Assembly: GCA_020631035.1 (NCBI GenBank) | Contig: JAHDIA010000002.1 | Coordinates: 8,684-43,588 of the forward strand | Direction: 5' to 3' | Source: Chitinophagales bacterium | GTDB lineage: Bacteria > Bacteroidota > Bacteroidia > Chitinophagales > UBA2359 | Length of the DNA: 34,905 nt | Part shown: positions 15,788-21,957 of the stretch, one piece after another | Layout: the number at the start of each line of letters is the position of its first letter | Position numbering within the stretch: the stretch's first letter is position 1 | The notes under the pieces: generated by a model | Told to the model about the DNA's origin: nothing | Seen by the model: the letters and a program-made list of their open reading frames with translations, nothing else | Database searches by the model: none | Translations under genes and position numbers: made by a program

Positions 15788-15816
15788 TTGTAGCAAAAAT
15801 TGCATTTTTGCTACAA
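15788..15816. terminator. Bidirectional terminator-like hairpin after integrase
   Basis: The arms TTGTAGCAAAAAT and ATTTTTGCTACAA with a 3-nt loop are a perfect 13-bp stem with an A/T-rich interior. It lies between the integrase stop and the next promoter and would end integrase transcription. Confidence 0.55.
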
Positions 15817-15830
15817 ACGATATATCTTTG
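15800..15830 (+). promoter_or_regulatory. Bacteroidota-type promoter
   Basis: TTG at 15800-15802, 20 nt, then TATCTTTG at 15823-15830, matching the TTTG...TAnnTTTG pattern. It would start transcription about 40 bp before the 190-residue gene. Confidence 0.5.
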
Positions 15831-15876
15831 AAGTATGTTAGCGATATTGCTGGCTTAACATTTACAATTTTATAAG

Positions 15877-16449
15877 ATGAAAAAGTTTTTTTTTATTAAA
15901 AATGATTATCGAATACATTTTCAATCAAATCAAGAGGAATTAGAAATAATTCCTGGAAGATTTGATAATTATTATAAAGCTTATTGGAATGGCAAATGGA
16001 TTGCCGAATCAATGAAAAATGAAAATGGAAATTTAGAGTCTTTTCATAAAAAAGATGAAATATTAATACAAGAAATAAATCTAGAGTTAAAACCCCAATA
16101 TGATAAAATCTTTTATTGGAAAGATGGGAGTGAATTACATAGTGTTTTTATAGACAATAATGATAAATATTTATTTGGCGATGTTGTCGCCAATCATGTA
16201 AAAAATGGTGGTTGGTCTGGATATATATCAAGGTGCGAACACAAAACAACAGATAACAATTATTGTGAGGGTGAGCTTTGCCCTTTAGATAGAAAAGATG
16301 TGGAAAATATCTTCAAATGGGATGAATTAGAAACAGGTATAGTTAGTATGAATGAATTTTTAGAAATGACAAAACCACCACACATTCCATATACTATATG
16401 GTTTGGTAGTGTTGAATATCATACTTTTTGGAAAACTAATTATAAATAA
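15877..16449 (+). CDS. Hypothetical protein, AT-rich cargo gene
   Basis: A 190-residue acidic protein rich in aromatic residues (FFFIKNDYRIHF, DNYYKAYWNGKW) with a central beta-rich portion and two Cys-containing stretches (CEHKTTDNNYCEGELC). No family is recognisable. It is markedly more AT-rich than the structural genes and has its own upstream promoter and downstream terminator, so it is expressed as a single-gene unit. That layout is typical of phage cargo genes expressed in the lysogen. Start ATG 15877 follows a leader CAATTTTATAAGAT that is repeated before the next gene. Function unknown. Confidence 0.6.
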   Translation: MKKFFFIKNDYRIHFQSNQEELEIIPGRFDNYYKAYWNGKWIAESMKNENGNLESFHKKDEILIQEINLELKPQYDKIFYWKDGSELHSVFIDNNDKYLFGDVVANHVKNGGWSGYISRCEHKTTDNNYCEGELCPLDRKDVENIFKWDELETGIVSMNEFLEMTKPPHIPYTIWFGSVEYHTFWKTNYK

Positions 16450-16456
16450 TAAAGGA

Positions 16457-16498
16457 AATCCACCCGCAAACATTGGGGGTTTGTGGGTGGATTCAATT
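16457..16498 (+). terminator. Intrinsic terminator
   Basis: The arms AATCCACCCGCAAAC and GTTTGTGGGTGGATT (one G-T pair) are followed by CAATTTT. It ends the 190-residue gene. Confidence 0.8.
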
Positions 16499-16507
16499 TT
16501 ATAAGAT

Positions 16508-16846
16508 ATGGCAAATTTAAGAAAATTAAAAACATATAAAGAAGTTCATGAGTTTATTTCAGGGAATCGTGTTCTTATAGGTGAAATGTACTTGGACAAA
16601 GACATGTCGGCTCGGAATATTGCTGAGAATCAGAATATACATTTTACTCAAAATTTTGCTACTGTTTTGCTTCGGACTTTTGGTAAAAAAGGAGCTGGAC
16701 ATGGTGGAGCTAGGGTCGGAAGTGGAAACAAACTTGGTATTCGGTTTTGTGGTAGTTGTAGAAAAACACTAAGTAAAACCGAATTGAAAAAAAAGCAGTG
16801 TAAAAGCTGTAATTATGAAATACCAGCTAAAAAGAAAGTGAAATGA
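16508..16846 (+). CDS. Small zinc-ribbon protein with AT-hook-like motif
   Basis: A 112-residue basic protein. The N-terminal 60 residues include a short helical region that could be an HTH (MSARNIAENQNIHFTQNF). Residues 66-74 read GGARVGSGN, close to the GGARxGAGRK AT-hook-like motif seen in many phage DNA-binding proteins. The C-terminus is a four-Cys zinc ribbon: C81-GS-C84 and C98-KS-C101. Together these features suggest a DNA-binding regulator, but its target is unknown. It overlaps the next gene by the 4-bp ATGA, so translation of the two is coupled. The leader CAATTTTATAAGAT before the start ATG 16508 also precedes the upstream gene. Confidence 0.65.
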   Translation: MANLRKLKTYKEVHEFISGNRVLIGEMYLDKDMSARNIAENQNIHFTQNFATVLLRTFGKKGAGHGGARVGSGNKLGIRFCGSCRKTLSKTELKKKQCKSCNYEIPAKKKVK

Positions 16847-17091
16847 AGTTCCAGAAAAAGATATATGTGTATGGTGATACTGTTGTGTTGAACCTTCGGG
16901 AGTTTTGCGAGGAAAGGAATATGAGCTATAAAGCAGTAAGACAAGATTTGCGCCGAAAGGATGGAATTATTGAGGTTGAGGGGACTTATTTATATGGCGT
17001 CGATTTTTACTCGGTTTATATTGAGTATGCCGATTTGAATGGTGATAAACAAAAAATTTTTCTTGAGACGGTAGGATCTCAAATATTGTAA
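16843..17091 (+). CDS. Hypothetical small protein, translationally coupled
   Basis: An 82-residue protein, start-stop overlapped (ATGA) with the zinc-ribbon gene. The segment REFCEERNMSYKAVRQDLRR could be a helix-turn-helix, followed by a beta-rich C-terminus (TYLYGVDFYSVYIEYADL). It may be a partner of the zinc-ribbon protein in a small regulatory pair, as coupling suggests. No family is assigned. It ends just before a strong terminator and the CRISPR array. Confidence 0.55.
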   Translation: MKFQKKIYVYGDTVVLNLREFCEERNMSYKAVRQDLRRKDGIIEVEGTYLYGVDFYSVYIEYADLNGDKQKIFLETVGSQIL

Positions 17092-17092
17092 A

Positions 17093-17126
17093 AAAAATCC
17101 CTCGGTTTTGCCGAGGGATTTTTTTT
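17093..17126 (+). terminator. Intrinsic terminator before the CRISPR array
   Basis: Arms ATCCCTCGG (17097-17105) and CCGAGGGAT (17111-17119) with a 5-nt loop, preceded by A's and followed by eight T's. It ends the two-gene operon, and its T-tract runs directly into the first CRISPR repeat. Confidence 0.85.
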
Positions 17127-17413
17127 ATTCCAGTTTGGTACGATTAAAACTAGGTACAAAATTTACTACTCTATAACAATGTACTTTATTTCAATTCCAG
17201 TTTGGTACGATTAAAACATTTGATTTTGATTTTAACAACCCAGTGGGCAACTTATTTCAATTCCAGTTTGGTACGATTAAAACGGGCGGTTTTTAGGGCT
17301 TAGACAGTTAGTAAACATATTTCAATTCCAGTTTGGTACGATTAAAACTTAGAATTGACAAAGGGGGCAAAGATGGGTATACAATTTCAATTCCAGTTTG
17401 GTGCGATTAAAAC
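17121..17413 (+). CRISPR. Phage-borne CRISPR array, 5 repeats and 4 spacers, no cas genes
   Basis: The 30-bp repeat begins ATTTCAATTCC and ends GGTACGATTAAAAC. Intact copies lie at 17188-17217, 17254-17283 and 17319-17348. The last copy (17384-17413) has one change, GGTGCG for GGTACG. The first (17121-17150) keeps only its final 24 bases because the terminator T-tract replaces its start. Spacers are 37, 36, 35 and 35 nt (17151-17187, 17218-17253, 17284-17318, 17349-17383). Repeat length and the GATTAAAAC end resemble type I or III arrays of Bacteroidota. No cas gene and no leader of normal size are visible, so the array could only work with host-encoded Cas proteins. Confidence 0.9.
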
Positions 17414-17564
17414 CCGTGTGATTGGGTGGGGTGAAAGGTTGTACGCCCGATAGTAGTGGATAGCCCACAGCGAGGAACGAGGCGAGGACTAGCAACGGAT
17501 AGCGGGGTGTTGCTTTCGGTGCAAAGATATAGCGTTCCGTCCAAATTTTTATAATTTTGTGGCT

Positions 17565-17638
17565 GGGCATTTTCTCCTTTCCTTTTATGGAATTCAATCG
17601 GTTGACGTTGGTTGTAGGGGAATTTGCCCCGTTTTTTT
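17565..17638 (+). ncRNA. Truncated third copy of the HNH-associated RNA scaffold
   Basis: GGGCATTTTCTCC (17565-17577) and TAGGGGAATTTGCCCCGTTTTTTT (17615-17638) match the 3' half of the intact element that follows. The internal word would be TGACGTTGGTTG, but I found no matching partner word, and the 5' half is missing, so this is probably a decayed remnant. Its T-tract supplies the -33 box of the next element's promoter. Confidence 0.55.
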
Positions 17639-17666
17639 GTTGGTTGATTGCGGTTTGTTATATTTG
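17636..17666 (+). promoter_or_regulatory. Promoter of left HNH-associated RNA
   Basis: TTTG at 17636-17639, exactly 19 nt, then TATATTTG at 17659-17666. The right-hand element has the same boxes with the same 19-nt spacing. Confidence 0.7.
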
Positions 17667-17875
17667 TATTAACAATCGCTGACAATTGATTGTAAACCGT
17701 TAATGGATCGGCTAAATTCCATTGAATACATATTTTTGTAAGTATAAGATTTGGGGCATTTTCTCCTTTTCTCACTTTGGTTATGCCATTAGTGGGATAC
17801 AACTGTTGTCAGCGATTGTAGGGGAATTTGCCCCGTTTTTTATTTTATTTACTCACTTAAATCAATCGCTGACAC
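17667..17875 (+). ncRNA. HNH-associated structured RNA leader (left copy)
   Basis: A 12-nt word, CAATCGCTGACA (17673-17684), begins 7 nt after the -7 box and so is near the RNA 5' end. Part of it sits in the loop of a 6-bp hairpin ACAATC/GATTGT. Its exact complement TGTCAGCGATTG is at 17807-17818, and a second copy of the word is at 17863-17874, 1 nt before the HNH start codon. Between them are a hairpin AATGG/CCATT (17702-17723) and a stem GGGGCATTTTCTCC (17753-17766) that can pair with GGGGAATTTGCCCC (17821-17834), which is followed by a T-tract like a terminator. The word can pair either upstream or with the copy at the start codon, so a switch is possible. Confidence 0.75.
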
Positions 17876-18244
17876 ATGAACGATTTAAACTACCGAGTTG
17901 ATCCCAGTATCTCGCAAGAGGTCAACCAATTGCAATTTTTTACGCTTGCTTATTTACAAGTTTCCTCGAAAATGTCTCGCAAAAAATGCGTTTACTGTGA
18001 GATACGTACAACTGAAGCGAATCGAACAGTTGACCATTTAATCCCGAAATGTCGGCTCACTTTGTTGAGTGAGCGACTCGTGACCGTGATAGGTCCATTG
18101 AACAAATATTGTTGTTGTCGAGCTTGTAATACTCTCAAGGGCGACATGAGCTTGAGGGAATTTTACGAGCTGGTAAAAGCGTCGAATTTGGAGCGTAAAA
18201 AGGCAATCTTACGCAACATTGGGAAATTGATCTATTTGGATTAG
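17876..18244 (+). CDS. Small HNH endonuclease, left copy
   Basis: A 122-residue protein with a zinc-bound HNH fold: CVYC at 38-41, D53-H54 in VDHLIPK, N76, and CRAC at 81-84 followed by N85 and K88. HNH enzymes of this size cut or nick DNA and are often encoded as free-standing homing endonucleases in phages. No extra DNA-binding or RuvC-like domain is present, so it is not an IscB- or Cas9-type nuclease. It starts 1 nt after the third copy of the 12-nt word in the RNA leader. The homologue at 33687-34349 shares the same HNH core. Expression may depend on folding of the leader. Confidence 0.8.
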   Translation: MNDLNYRVDPSISQEVNQLQFFTLAYLQVSSKMSRKKCVYCEIRTTEANRTVDHLIPKCRLTLLSERLVTVIGPLNKYCCCRACNTLKGDMSLREFYELVKASNLERKKAILRNIGKLIYLD

Positions 18245-18526
18245 TCACCCCCTTTGTCCCCCTCTATAGGGGGAGGTTTTGAGCAAAAAAACCGCTTTGG
18301 AAGGTATTTTCCGAAGCGGTTTTTTTAGTGTTTTGCACCCCCTTTGTCCCCCTCAATAGGGGGTATTTTACTTACCAATATTTAATATGTAATTTATTGG
18401 AAATCAAATACCATTCGACACGATTTTACGAAAAAAGTTCGAGAGGTTTGTCTCGATGCTATCACGTGACCTATAGGTTTTTTAGGAATTTAGGAAAGTA
18501 AAATCGTCAATATATGACAGAGCTTA
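18245..18526. other. Region downstream of HNH gene: repeated CACCCCCTTTG motif and terminator
   Basis: Two copies of a 28-bp sequence, beginning CACCCCCTTTGTCCCCCTC and ending ATAGGGGG (18246-18273 and 18336-18363), differ in one base and each forms a CCCCC/GGGGG hairpin. They flank the terminator at 18285-18326. The remaining stretch to 18526 contains no gene I can support. Similar C-rich hairpin repeats are common between genes in Bacteroidota chromosomes (general knowledge). Confidence 0.6.
18285..18326. terminator. Intrinsic terminator after HNH gene
   Basis: The arms AACCGCTTTGGAA and TTCCGAAGCGGTT (one G-T pair) are preceded by an A-tract and followed by a T-tract. It ends the HNH transcript and can also serve as terminator of the terminase operon from the other side. 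Confidence 0.8.
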
Positions 18527-19969
18527 CTATCCTAGCATTGTAGAATAATTTATACCGCTTAGTTTCAAATAACTTTTGTATGGATACCAAATGAGGTAAT
18601 CAAATGCGTCTGGTAAGTGGGTTGCATATTCAGGATTTTCTTTGTCTCTTTCGCTTGACTTGTCTTTTTCATAGTTGTTTTTTACTGGTGTCATTTTCAT
18701 TGCTCGGACTAGGTGTGGACATTCGTCCTCGTTTATTCGTATAATTGGAAAGTTGTCACGGTCTTCGGATAGTATTCGGTGTATGAGTCGGTATCTAGGT
18801 TCGTGGTTTGGTTGCTTTTTAGCTTTTGTTTCTTGTATTGGTGTCCAGCCTCGCTCATAAAATAATGTCCTGATATTATCAAATGTTAATTTTTGGTTGC
18901 CTCCTGATCTTCTATGGTTTCCTGTTACGTCTCCATATATATGTATCTGTTTGTACTTGTGGTCTTCGTAATAATCACAAACATCATCAACAACTTTATC
19001 AAGGTCGGCTCGCCAAAATTCTTTTAACACAATCATTTTCTTTGGTTTCTTTTGTGCAACTAAGCAACATTCAAAACCCGCATTGAAATCAAAGCTTATT
19101 GATAGGGGTTCGTCTGTTGCATAGTATGGATCACGATAATAGCCATCCACTTGGTACAAATGTCCATTGTCGAAACTTGGGTAATATGACTGTTGTGGTT
19201 TAGCATCAACAATGTTCATATACTCAAGGTCCCATATATGGCCTGGTGTCTCGCTCTTTAGTTCCTCTATGAATTCGATCCCAATAACTTTGGAGTTGTC
19301 GTAAATGGTTGCGGTATCGTAGTAGTATTTGTCGGGCTGTGCTTCGGCTTTTGTTTTGTAATCGTATACCCAATAACCTTTCTGTGTGTCGGGTGCGCTG
19401 GTAATTATTAAGAGGTTGCGGTGTAATGGGTTGTTTGGATAGTTGGCGAATGGTCCCGATAGGCGAGGGCGGACGGATGTTTGTAATACCTCGGCATTGA
19501 TGAAGCCCGCCTCGTCAATGAACATCCAATCAGATGTACCACCCCTGGCCGCATTCTTTGAGTTCAAGCCGATTAACTGGATGCGTACACCATTGTAGAA
19601 TGATATAACGTTTGTGTAATCGTTTGGCTCGTGGTGGGCGGTCATAAACCAGTGGGGCGGCTTTTGCCATTTCACATAATGCCCGACCTGTCCAGCCTTG
19701 CGTATCTCTTTGAATCCTAGTTTGTGCCATACCAGTTCCATCGAAGGTACTGAGGCGTTCTTGAGCTGGTTAATGTTTTGGGTAACAAAGTCACCATTTG
19801 AGCGGGGCATTGCGTCAATGAATTGCCCTGTCTTTAGTCCAGCAAAGAAGTTCTTACCAGTACGGCGAGCCATAACCAAACAAATTACTTTTGCTGTCGA
19901 GTGGTAGGCGTCGAACTGCTTTTGATTTAGGTCGAGCTGGTAATTATTGGGCTGTAATATCTTCGACAT
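18527..19969 (-). CDS. terL: Terminase large subunit (ATPase and nuclease)
   Basis: A 480-residue protein with the complete TerL motif set. ATPase part: Walker A ARRTGKN at 34-40, Walker B WMFIDEAG at 148-155, and the coupling motif IITSAP at 188-193. Nuclease part: SFDFN at 292-296, YGDVTG at 345-350 and HLPDAFDY at 451-458, the three acidic clusters of the RNase H-like fold. The enzyme pumps phage DNA into proheads and cuts it. It overlaps the small-subunit gene by 26 bp and is last in the operon. Start ATG 19969. The next minus-strand gene downstream is the primase, not a portal. Confidence 0.95.
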   Translation of the reverse strand: MSKILQPNNYQLDLNQKQFDAYHSTAKVICLVMARRTGKNFFAGLKTGQFIDAMPRSNGDFVTQNINQLKNASVPSMELVWHKLGFKEIRKAGQVGHYVKWQKPPHWFMTAHHEPNDYTNVISFYNGVRIQLIGLNSKNAARGGTSDWMFIDEAGFINAEVLQTSVRPRLSGPFANYPNNPLHRNLLIITSAPDTQKGYWVYDYKTKAEAQPDKYYYDTATIYDNSKVIGIEFIEELKSETPGHIWDLEYMNIVDAKPQQSYYPSFDNGHLYQVDGYYRDPYYATDEPLSISFDFNAGFECCLVAQKKPKKMIVLKEFWRADLDKVVDDVCDYYEDHKYKQIHIYGDVTGNHRRSGGNQKLTFDNIRTLFYERGWTPIQETKAKKQPNHEPRYRLIHRILSEDRDNFPIIRINEDECPHLVRAMKMTPVKNNYEKDKSSERDKENPEYATHLPDAFDYLIWYPYKSYLKLSGINYSTMLG

Positions 19970-20636
19970 TTGGGGCGTTGTTGTTGGTTATTACAATGTG
20001 TTGGGGGCGTTGGAGCTGTTCGAGTATTTCTTGCATGTTGATACCGTCCTTATCGCCTTGGTTCTCCAGCTCTATTATGTATTTGCGTAGGGCAATGAGG
20101 TTGTTCGCCATTTTGGGGTATGGGTTTTCGGTGTAGTCCTCTTCAAATATTTGGTATAGGTGTTCGAGCTGTTCGATTTGTACAGCTCGGCGCATTGCTT
20201 CGGTTTGTTGTGGGTCGTAATGGAATAGTTTTTTTGTGGCTGCCAATAGCTTGAAATACATCGACTTTGTGATATTTAGCTCGTCGATTATCGCCTTTTG
20301 AACATCTTTGGTTTTCATCTCATAGCGGTCTTTTTGGAGTAGACCTCTATAGATTATTTGGTATTGTTCGAGGCGTTTTTTGTCGCTGCTGGTGAGCTGC
20401 TCATTTGTGAATGGGTGGGCGGGATTGAGGGCGCACTGGATGCGTTCAATTTGGTTTCGAGGCTCGAATGTTTCGAGCATTTCGACGGTGATTATTTCTT
20501 GTAGGTCGTTTGCATCTCTTAGCCTAAGTTTTCTCGATGGACTTCTTTTGGTTTTGGAGTCTTGCTTCGAGTTCTGTCCATTTTTGGATGGCTCGTTTGA
20601 TTTTGTCGAGCTGTTGGGGTGTTTTGTTGGTTCCAT
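19944..20636 (-). CDS. Probable terminase small subunit
   Basis: A 230-residue basic helical protein encoded just before TerL, the standard place for the DNA-recognising small subunit. The central region (residues about 85-135) contains a probable HTH-like segment (KAIIDELNITKSMYFKLLAA), and the C-terminus is a long helix typical of TerS oligomerisation. The only ATG upstream of residue 53 is at 20636, which overlaps the previous gene by 113 bp. The first 40 residues are Ser/Lys/Asn-rich low complexity and lie entirely in that overlap. An alternative or non-AUG start nearer 20523 would avoid the overlap. The TerS assignment comes from position and general features. Confidence 0.65.
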   Translation of the reverse strand: MEPTKHPNSSTKSNEPSKNGQNSKQDSKTKRSPSRKLRLRDANDLQEIITVEMLETFEPRNQIERIQCALNPAHPFTNEQLTSSDKKRLEQYQIIYRGLLQKDRYEMKTKDVQKAIIDELNITKSMYFKLLAATKKLFHYDPQQTEAMRRAVQIEQLEHLYQIFEEDYTENPYPKMANNLIALRKYIIELENQGDKDGINMQEILEQLQRPQHIVITNNNAPNVEDITAQ

Positions 20637-21261
20637 CGTTGAGCTTTTTGGTATTGTTGGCGATGTTGTTTTGTGCCTTTTTGATTTCCTTCTTAATGCT
20701 TAATAAATCGGTGATTTGGTCTTTTGGCTTTTCTGGGAGTGATCCTTCTTTTTTGTAGTGGTTGCGCTTTGCTTTGATTTCGTCGAGCTGCTTGTTGAGG
20801 GCTTCGATTTCGAGCCACATTTGTTGGCGATCTTGGGTTGTTAGGCCTTTGTCTGCCAATTTGCCCGAAAGGATTTCCCGACGGTTGAAAGTTCCTTGTC
20901 GTTCTTTGGCGAGTTGGTCGAGAATGTAGTCGGTGCCGCTGTCATCAATGGCGGGGCGTGCTGCGATGGGAATGTCTTCGGTGGTTATTTCGGGCGGTGG
21001 TGCTTGGTGGATCTTGTCTCGCTGTTTGGGTTTGTATGGAACGTTTTCGGGTGCTGGTTTCCAAATGTGTTTAGGGCGTGCTTTTTTGCCTCCGATTTTA
21101 CGGAGGTCTTTTTCCATCATAGACTTTTGCAAGCTTGATGGGCGTTTAGTGGTTTTCCAATGGGGCGGGATTTGCTTCTTTGCCTCTTTGAGTAGGGCGA
21201 GGCCTTTTGTCCAGTTTTTGCCCTGTTGCAACCAGACCGTTATTTTTTGTTTTAGGGTCAT
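20524..21261 (-). CDS. Hypothetical coiled-coil protein, first gene of terminase operon
   Basis: A 245-residue protein. The N-terminal 100 residues are basic and Pro-rich (KPAPENVPYKPKQRDK); the rest is predicted helical coiled coil with many Lys, Glu and Gln. No family is recognised. The frame is open to a TTG at 21270 but ATG 21261 is the natural start. It lies 29 bp downstream of the candidate late-promoter motif and overlaps the small terminase reading frame by 113 bp. A DNA- or scaffold-binding accessory for packaging would fit its place, but this is an inference. Confidence 0.6.
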   Translation of the reverse strand: MTLKQKITVWLQQGKNWTKGLALLKEAKKQIPPHWKTTKRPSSLQKSMMEKDLRKIGGKKARPKHIWKPAPENVPYKPKQRDKIHQAPPPEITTEDIPIAARPAIDDSGTDYILDQLAKERQGTFNRREILSGKLADKGLTTQDRQQMWLEIEALNKQLDEIKAKRNHYKKEGSLPEKPKDQITDLLSIKKEIKKAQNNIANNTKKLNDGTNKTPQQLDKIKRAIQKWTELEARLQNQKKSIEKT

Positions 21262-21290
21262 TTGTCGCAAGTCTAGGACATTTTACGACT

Positions 21291-21309
21291 AGAAAAAACG
21301 ACAAAAAAC
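21291..21309 (-). promoter_or_regulatory. Candidate late-promoter motif, terminase operon
   Basis: Plus-strand AGAAAAAACGACAAAAAAC, so the minus strand reads GTTTTTTGTCGTTTTTTCT. It shares the core GAAAAAACGACAA with 33234-33251 and 4259-4272 and sits 29 bp before the ATG at 21261. Confidence 0.55.
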
Positions 21310-21357
21310 TTGATAGCAATGTTGTAAATGCTTATATTTGAATTTTCAAATTTGAAA
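21309..21357 (+). promoter_or_regulatory. Plus-strand promoter overlapped by repressor-type operator
   Basis: TTG at 21310-21312, 20 nt, then TATATTTG at 21333-21340. The perfect palindrome TTTCAAATTTGAAA begins 4 nt later at 21344-21357, covering the expected transcription start. The same palindrome lies before the repressor gene. Confidence 0.6.
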
Positions 21358-21487
21358 TAAATTTAAACAAGAAATTAACCACTTATTTGCCGCCTCACCT
21401 TTTTGCGGCGATTATTCCAGTATTTTTTTAAATGTATATCATCATTAATCTTTTCGGCCTGGTGTTCACGACACCAGGCTTTTTTTA
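21358..21487 (+). ncRNA. Candidate repressor-controlled small RNA
   Basis: The promoter above points into 100 bp with no convincing ORF, and the plus-strand hairpin GCCTGGTGT/ACACCAGGC (21457-21479) followed by eight T's ends it. The product would be about 140 nt. An inner stem GCCGC/GCGGC (about 21390-21412) is also present. The terminator T-tract points away from the minus-strand gene at 21485, so it is not that gene's own terminator. The alternative is an unneeded relic of a lost gene. Confidence 0.45.
21457..21487 (+). terminator. Intrinsic terminator oriented to the plus strand
   Basis: Perfect 9-bp arms GCCTGGTGT and ACACCAGGC with loop TCACG, followed by a T-run to 21487. No plus-strand gene precedes it. 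Confidence 0.75.
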
Positions 21488-21868
21488 TTTCCCCTTGTGG
21501 AGCTTCTGCAATTTCTTTGCTCGGTTGATGACTCCTTTGAGGCGGTTGTTTAGTTTAATGGCTTGTTGCAATGGGATAGCAAAAGAGTTCATACCATTGT
21601 CGGGTAATAGTTTTAAGATTATTGTGGAACCATCGTCTTTCACGAGTATTTTGTCGCCTGTGATTTCGAGTTGCTCACCTGTTAATAATTGCTTTTCTAA
21701 AGTTTGCAACTGTCCTTTTACAGCGAAAACATGTTCTTTTTCGGCATCGGTGAGCTGTGCTTCTTTGACTTCAGTTTTCATTTTGGAGATAAAAGTCAAA
21801 AGGCCATTTTGGGGCATTTTCAAGGCTTCTAATTTTTCAATTAGGCTTTTGTCTGTTTTGTCTGTCAT
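21485..21868 (-). CDS. Hypothetical protein, helical with beta centre
   Basis: A 127-residue protein with a helical, Lys/Glu-rich N-terminus (DKTDKSLIEKLEALK), a compact beta-rich middle (GEQLEITGDKILVKDDGS) and a basic C-terminal helix (QQAIKLNNRLKGVINRAKKL). No family is recognised. It lies alone between the terminase operon and the plus-strand cargo gene. Start ATG 21868, with an AT-rich leader containing a TTTCATATTTGAAA site (21927-21940). Its place beside repressor-type operators suggests early or lysogenic expression. A plus-strand open frame across the same interval is a shadow. Confidence 0.55.
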   Translation of the reverse strand: MTDKTDKSLIEKLEALKMPQNGLLTFISKMKTEVKEAQLTDAEKEHVFAVKGQLQTLEKQLLTGEQLEITGDKILVKDDGSTIILKLLPDNGMNSFAIPLQQAIKLNNRLKGVINRAKKLQKLHKGK

Positions 21869-21926
21869 TTTAATATTTTAATTATGAATTTATATCGTTT
21901 AAATGCTCATTTGGCTTAATTATTGC

Positions 21927-21957
21927 TTTCATATTTGAAAATAATTATTCAAATATG
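21927..21957 (+). promoter_or_regulatory. Operator-like imperfect palindromes before the plus-strand gene
   Basis: TTTCATATTTGAAA (21927-21940, one mismatched pair) and ATTCAAATATGATT (from 21948), the latter overlapping the ATG at 21955. CATATTTG (21930-21937) is one base from the -7 consensus, with TTTG 16 nt upstream (21910-21913). Related to but weaker than the other three operator sites. Confidence 0.45.

Noticed and set aside
17349-17383. Spacer 4 match to the CACCCCCTTTG repeat (11-mer CCCCCTTTGTC)
   Set aside because: Only 11 of 35 bases match, too short to suggest a target.
17608-17620. 10-mer TTGACGTTGG shared with the capsid gene near 1125
   Set aside because: A 10-base match in 35 kb is expected by chance fairly often and has no flanking similarity.
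17667-18244. IscB/HEARO-type omega RNA with nuclease
   Set aside because: The HNH protein is about 120 residues with no RuvC or bridge helix, and the RNA layout does not match what I know of that family.
17667-18244. Retron or group I intron
   Set aside because: No reverse transcriptase is nearby and no group I core (P3/P7) is visible; the element does not interrupt a recognisable gene.
21432-21881. Plus-strand 149-codon frame
   Set aside because: It is a shadow of the minus-strand gene at 21485-21868 and crosses a terminator.
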